This document shows positions 22,880-26,123 of a stretch of DNA of 26,123 nt, piece by piece. The notes beneath the pieces are model-generated. The model saw only the letters and a list, made by a program, of their open reading frames with translations. It searched no databases and was not told where the DNA came from. The translations under genes and the position numbers were made by a program. Numbering within the stretch: position 1 is the stretch's first letter; the number at the start of each line of letters is the position of its first letter. The stretch comes from CALMEH01 sp964548225 (GTDB taxonomy: Bacteria; Acidobacteriota; Blastocatellia; Pyrinomonadales; Pyrinomonadaceae). The DNA lies in contig CAZJQP010000074.1 of the NCBI GenBank assembly GCA_964548225.1, positions 1 through 26,123 of the forward strand. The letters are read 5' to 3'.

Positions 22880-23938
22880 TCATTTTTCAACTTCTATTTT
22901 TTGGAAAAGTAATTTCCCTTTATGCTTCATAATCGTTTCGCTATTCGGCAATTCAACAACCTTTCCGCTTTTGTGGCTGAAAATTAAATTTTCAATCGCC
23001 GCAAAATGTTTAATTTCAAGACTTCGCAAATCGCCGCGTTTTAACTTTAGCCAATGCCGAAGTCCGCGCCGAAGTGTTGCATTTGAAAGAGTTTGCAAAT
23101 CTTTGAGCAATAATTCGGCGGTTTCAAATTGCGCGGCACTGCCTTCAAAATACGAATTTAATTCATCAAATTCGGTTTGCAGTAAAAATGCAGTTTCCGC
23201 CAATGTTTCAATAATTTTCGGATTAAATTCTTTGAGCATCGGCAGTAATATTTTTCTGACGCGAACGCGCTTGAATGCAAAATCTTCATTCATTGTGTCA
23301 TATCGAAATTCGATTTCGCGCAAACGACAATAATTTTCCGTATCTTCGCGCTTTGCCCAATTTAGCAAAGGACGGATTATTTTTGGCGGAGATGTTGAAA
23401 AAGGGAGAAAGGGAGAAAAGGAGATCTCATCTATTTGTGATTTCTCGCTTTCTAAATTCCTTATTGTTTTCATTCCCGAAAGTCCGGCAAGTCCGCTTCC
23501 GCGAATTAAATTTATCAAAAAAGTTTCGGCTTGGTCGTTGAGCGTATGCGCGGTGAGAACGCCAAAAGCGTTTAGGTTTTTGGCGGTTTCATTTAAAAAA
23601 TCGTAACGTGCATTTCTCGCGTTTTGTTCGAGATTTCCTTTCTCTGAAATCGGGAATTTCAAACCTGAAATTCCCGAAACGAATTCAAACTTAAATTTCG
23701 CCGTCAAACTTCTGACAAATTCGACATCTTTTTCGCTTTCTTCGCCGCGCAAATTGTGATTGAAATGAGCGATAACAAAACGGTTTTTTAATTTTTTCCG
23801 TTCGCGTAAGTCTTGCAAAACTAACAAAAGCGCAACTGAATCCGCACCGCCCGAAACTGCCGCGATAAAAGTTTCATTCTCAAACGGCAAACCGAGCTTT
23901 CGCCATTCGGTCAAAAATTTGCGGGCGAAATTGTTCAT
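22880..23938 (-). CDS. tilS: tRNA(Ile)-lysidine synthase
   Basis: Modifies C34 of the CAU-anticodon tRNA-Ile to lysidine, so that it reads AUA; cytoplasmic N-type ATP pyrophosphatase. 352 residues: PP-loop SGGADS (29-34), HFNHNLRG (58-65), an EQNARNARYDFL helix and HTLNDQAETFLINLIRGSG; then RPLL before the TilS substrate-binding region and a short C-terminal part (a TilS_C-like strand set, KVVELPNSETIMKHKGKLLF). Between GSGLAGLSGM and IIRPLL there is an extra segment of about 25 residues (RNLESEKSQI to TSPPK) coded partly by GGGAGAAA-type simple repeats. This joint is normally short, so the segment looks like an in-frame insertion. No clear Shine-Dalgarno is visible. Confidence 0.95.
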   Translation of the reverse strand: MNNFARKFLTEWRKLGLPFENETFIAAVSGGADSVALLLVLQDLRERKKLKNRFVIAHFNHNLRGEESEKDVEFVRSLTAKFKFEFVSGISGLKFPISEKGNLEQNARNARYDFLNETAKNLNAFGVLTAHTLNDQAETFLINLIRGSGLAGLSGMKTIRNLESEKSQIDEISFSPFLPFSTSPPKIIRPLLNWAKREDTENYCRLREIEFRYDTMNEDFAFKRVRVRKILLPMLKEFNPKIIETLAETAFLLQTEFDELNSYFEGSAAQFETAELLLKDLQTLSNATLRRGLRHWLKLKRGDLRSLEIKHFAAIENLIFSHKSGKVVELPNSETIMKHKGKLLFQKIEVEK

Positions 23939-23977
23939 TTTCTAAAATATTATGGCTGAAAATAGATTTTTATTTTC

Positions 23978-24060
23978 AACGCCAAGACGCGAAGGCGCAA
24001 AGACGCAAAGATTTTTATTTTTTCTTCCTTTGTGCCTTCCCGTCTTCGCGTCTTTGCGTT
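23978..24060. repeat. Intergenic inverted repeat of GCAAAGACGC type
   Basis: Arms at 23978-23994 and 24044-24060 are inverted copies over 17 nt with one mismatch (AACGCCAAGACGCGAAG against AACGCAAAGACGCGAAG). Between them are more short repeats of the GCAAAGACGCAAAG kind. The element fills the gap between argH and tilS. Similar sequences are dispersed in many unrelated bacterial genomes, as I recall. Confidence 0.7.
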
Positions 24061-24080
24061 AGAAATCTCTCGCTTGTATT

Positions 24081-25472
24081 TCATTGAATTTCCAAACTTT
24101 GCCGCGCTTCTTCCAACGCTTCAAAAACTCTTTCAGGCGAAGTTCCGCCGATTTGATTTTTTCGCGCCAATGTTTGCTCAAGACTGATAAATTCAAAAAC
24201 ATCTGCTTCGATTTCGTTGGAAAATGACCGAAAATCGCTCAAATTCAGTTCGTCCAATTCGATATTTTTTGAAATTGCGTGCAAAACGATTTTGCCGACC
24301 AAATCGTGCGCCGTGCGAAACGGAACATCTTTTTGAACAAGATAATCGGCAAGTTCCGTCGCGTTCAGATAACCTTTCATTGCTGATTTTCGCGTTTTTT
24401 CTTCGTTCACGCGCAAATTTTCAAAACAAACTGCGGCAACTTTAAGACAAATTTTTATCGTATCGCAAGTGTCGAAAACGGCTTCTTTGTCTTCCTGCAA
24501 ATCTTTGTTATATGCCAAGGGTAAACCTTTAATTGTTGATAATAATGCAATTTGATGTCCGAAAATTCTTCCCGCTTTGCCGCGAATCAATTCCAAAGCG
24601 TCGGGGTTTTTCTTTTGCGGCATCAAACTCGAACCTGTTGAAACTGCGTCCGACAATTCGATAAAACCGAATTCATTTGACGCATAAATTATCAAATCTT
24701 CCGCCATACGCGACAGATGAACCATAATTAATGAACAAGCCGAAACGAATTCGACGGCAAAATCGCGGTCGGAAACCGCGTCCAAACTGTTCGCCGTAAT
24801 TCCTTCAAAACCCAAATCTTTCGCAATCGCCTCGCGGTCAATTTCGTAAGCAGTTCCGGCAAGAGCCGCCGAGCCGAGCGGCAAAATATTTGTTCTGCGC
24901 CAAACTTCTTCCAAACGCTCGCGGTCGCGTGAAAACATCTCGAAATATGCCAAACACCAATGCGCCCAAAGAATCGGCTGGGCTTTCTGCAGATGCGTAT
25001 AACCGGGCAAAACTGCATTTTTTTGTTTTTCCGCCGCATTTAATAAAGATTTTTGAAATGCGTCCGCGATTTTTGAAATTTCTTCGATTTCATTACGCAG
25101 CCAAAACCGAAAAGCCGTCGCAACTTGGTCGTTTCGGCTTCTGCCGGTGTGAAGTTTTTTGCCCGTGTCGCCAATTAGGTGAATAAGTTTTGATTCGATA
25201 AACGAATGAACGTCTTCCGCGTCCGAATCGTCAAAATAATTTCGGTCATAATCGGCGCGTTTTAATAAAGTTATCAAACCGTTTTTAATTTTTTCGGATT
25301 CCAGACGTTTTAAGACTCCAGCGTGAAAAAGCGCGTCGCAATAAGCAATCGAACATCGAACATCCGCCGTAAAAAGTCTGCGGTCAAAGCTAAAGGAGTT
25401 ATTAAATTCGGCAAAAGTTTTATCGGTTTTTCCTTCAAATCTTCCGCCCCAGAGATTTGGTGTTTCAGTCAT
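24081..25472 (-). CDS. argH: Argininosuccinate lyase
   Basis: Splits argininosuccinate into arginine and fumarate, the last step of arginine synthesis. 463 residues, full length: LWGGRF at the N terminus, HTGRSRNDQVAT (108-119), GYTHLQ with general base His160, and the fumarase/aspartase-superfamily signature GSSLMPQKKNPD (280-291) with catalytic Ser282. The ATG has no Shine-Dalgarno; instead a TATAAT box lies 8 nt before it, so the mRNA may be leaderless. It is divergent from argG across 70 bp. Confidence 0.97.
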   Translation of the reverse strand: MTETPNLWGGRFEGKTDKTFAEFNNSFSFDRRLFTADVRCSIAYCDALFHAGVLKRLESEKIKNGLITLLKRADYDRNYFDDSDAEDVHSFIESKLIHLIGDTGKKLHTGRSRNDQVATAFRFWLRNEIEEISKIADAFQKSLLNAAEKQKNAVLPGYTHLQKAQPILWAHWCLAYFEMFSRDRERLEEVWRRTNILPLGSAALAGTAYEIDREAIAKDLGFEGITANSLDAVSDRDFAVEFVSACSLIMVHLSRMAEDLIIYASNEFGFIELSDAVSTGSSLMPQKKNPDALELIRGKAGRIFGHQIALLSTIKGLPLAYNKDLQEDKEAVFDTCDTIKICLKVAAVCFENLRVNEEKTRKSAMKGYLNATELADYLVQKDVPFRTAHDLVGKIVLHAISKNIELDELNLSDFRSFSNEIEADVFEFISLEQTLARKNQIGGTSPERVFEALEEARQSLEIQ

Positions 25473-25480
25473 TTTTTTAA

Positions 25481-25486
25481 ATTATA
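25481..25486 (-). promoter_or_regulatory. -10 box of argH (possible leaderless transcript)
   Basis: A perfect TATAAT on the minus strand ends 8 nt before the argH ATG; transcription would start at or next to the A of ATG. The -35 region 17 nt further up is poor. Confidence 0.4.
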
Positions 25487-25520
25487 ACTCAAACTTTAAA
25501 GAAATAAACGGCGAATCTGC

Positions 25521-25526
25521 TAAAAT
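25521..25526 (+). promoter_or_regulatory. -10 box candidate of argG
   Basis: TAAAAT lies 16 nt before the argG ATG with no Shine-Dalgarno between them; a good -35 is not seen. Short or leaderless leader likely if real. Confidence 0.3.
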
Positions 25527-25542
25527 GTCTTTTTGAATTTTT

Positions 25543-26123
25543 ATGCAAAAGATAAATAAGGTAGTTTTGGCATATTCCGGCGGACTCGACACTTCCGCGA
25601 TGCTTTTGTGGCTTAAAGAAACATATAATTGCGAAGTAATTTGCTTTTGCGCGGATGTCGGGCAAGGCGAAGAGCTTGACGGATTGGAAGAAAAGGCTTT
25701 GAAAACCGGCGCGTCGAAACTTTACACGGAAGATTTGCGCGAGGAGTTTGTGAAAGAGTTTGTTTGGACGGCGGTTAAGGCAAACGCGCTTTACGAAGGC
25801 GTTTATTTGCTCGGAACAAGCCTTGCGCGTCCCGTAATTGCGAAAAAACAAATCGAAATCGCGCAAAAAGAAGGCGCGGACGCGGTGGCACACGGCGCGA
25901 CGGGCAAAGGCAACGATCAAGTTCGTTTTGAATTGACTTATTACGCGCTTCAGCCTGATATAAAAGTCGTCGCCCCGTGGCGGCATTGGGATTTCAAAGG
26001 TCGCGCCGATTTAATTGCGTATTGCGCCAAACACGACATAAATGTTACGGCAACTGCCGAAAAGCCGTATTCGATGGACAGAAATTTGATGCACATTTCC
26101 TACGAAGGCGGAATTTTGGAAAA
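25543..26123 (+). CDS. argG: Argininosuccinate synthase, 5' part (runs off the window)
   Basis: Joins citrulline and aspartate with ATP. The first 193 codons are present and open to the edge. The sequence begins MQKINKVVLAYSGGLDTSAM with the P-loop AYSGGLDTS near the N terminus, then CFCADVGQGEE, YLLGTSLARPVIAKK, the HGATGKGNDQVRFEL motif and APWRHWDFKGR, all diagnostic of ArgG. The window ends soon after EKPYSMDRNLMHISYEGGIL, and the last part of the gene is missing only because of the edge. The ATG is the only reasonable start: an ATG at 25525 is followed by a stop within three codons. Divergent from argH, so both steps can share control. Confidence 0.96.
   Translation, partial: MQKINKVVLAYSGGLDTSAMLLWLKETYNCEVICFCADVGQGEELDGLEEKALKTGASKLYTEDLREEFVKEFVWTAVKANALYEGVYLLGTSLARPVIAKKQIEIAQKEGADAVAHGATGKGNDQVRFELTYYALQPDIKVVAPWRHWDFKGRADLIAYCAKHDINVTATAEKPYSMDRNLMHISYEGGILE

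Noticed and set aside
23391..23425. GGGAGAAA tandem units as a CRISPR or regulatory array
   Set aside because: The units are short, have no spacers and lie inside the open tilS frame; they are a simple repeat.
25489..25986. Minus-strand open frame (165 codons) at the right end
   Set aside because: The plus strand here encodes unmistakable ArgG, so this frame is its shadow.

Overview
The window reads as a chromosomal segment of a Gram-negative bacterium with moderate-to-low GC, most likely an Acidobacteriota of the Blastocatellia type. That placement is inferred, not proven. It rests on an ECF sigma factor of the TIGR02999 type beside a membrane Ser/Thr kinase with a beta-propeller (PD40) ectodomain, secreted S9B and penicillin-acylase-type hydrolases, a CSLREA/beta-helix surface protein and a vanadium-haloperoxidase-like protein. 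An LptE-like protein indicates an outer membrane with LPS.

Layout. 1-5780: three exported proteins (penicillin acylase family, a tandem ExbD/TolR-like protein, a DPP-IV-type peptidase), closed by a perfect 26-bp inverted repeat. 5785-8285: an aldehyde dehydrogenase/DUF6624 pair and a divergent lipoprotein cytochrome c. 8297-8856: tRNA-Arg(UCG) with its own promoter and terminator, then a frameshifted C-terminal remnant of a restriction-modification type DNA methyltransferase. 8887-10801: three genes overlapping by 4 nt (folP, a membrane-anchored unknown, lptE-like).

10876-20754 is the part of most interest. A heme-oxygenase-like diiron oxidase (HDO fold) is translationally coupled to a LuxI/FeeM-like acyltransferase. 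Next come an ECF sigma factor, a small cysteine-containing protein and a large receptor-like Ser/Thr kinase, all on the minus strand. A secreted haloperoxidase/PAP2-type protein and a secreted beta-helix protein follow. Three of these units, the oxidase/acyltransferase operon, the kinase operon and the haloperoxidase gene, are each preceded by the same bipartite promoter: TGACCTCTG, exactly 14 nt, CGCGCTA. The sigma gene and the kinase gene also share a second, sigma70-like, 29-nt promoter. The simplest reading is a local ECF-sigma/kinase regulon that controls a small-molecule (possibly acylated signal) pathway and exported proteins. The sigma-promoter link and the product are inference.

20810-26123: housekeeping genes. 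FtsH (TTG start, with an inverted repeat in its leader), TilS and ArgH are on the minus strand, and a divergent argG runs off the right edge. Dispersed simple repeats occur between genes and, in frame, inside the penicillin acylase and tilS genes.
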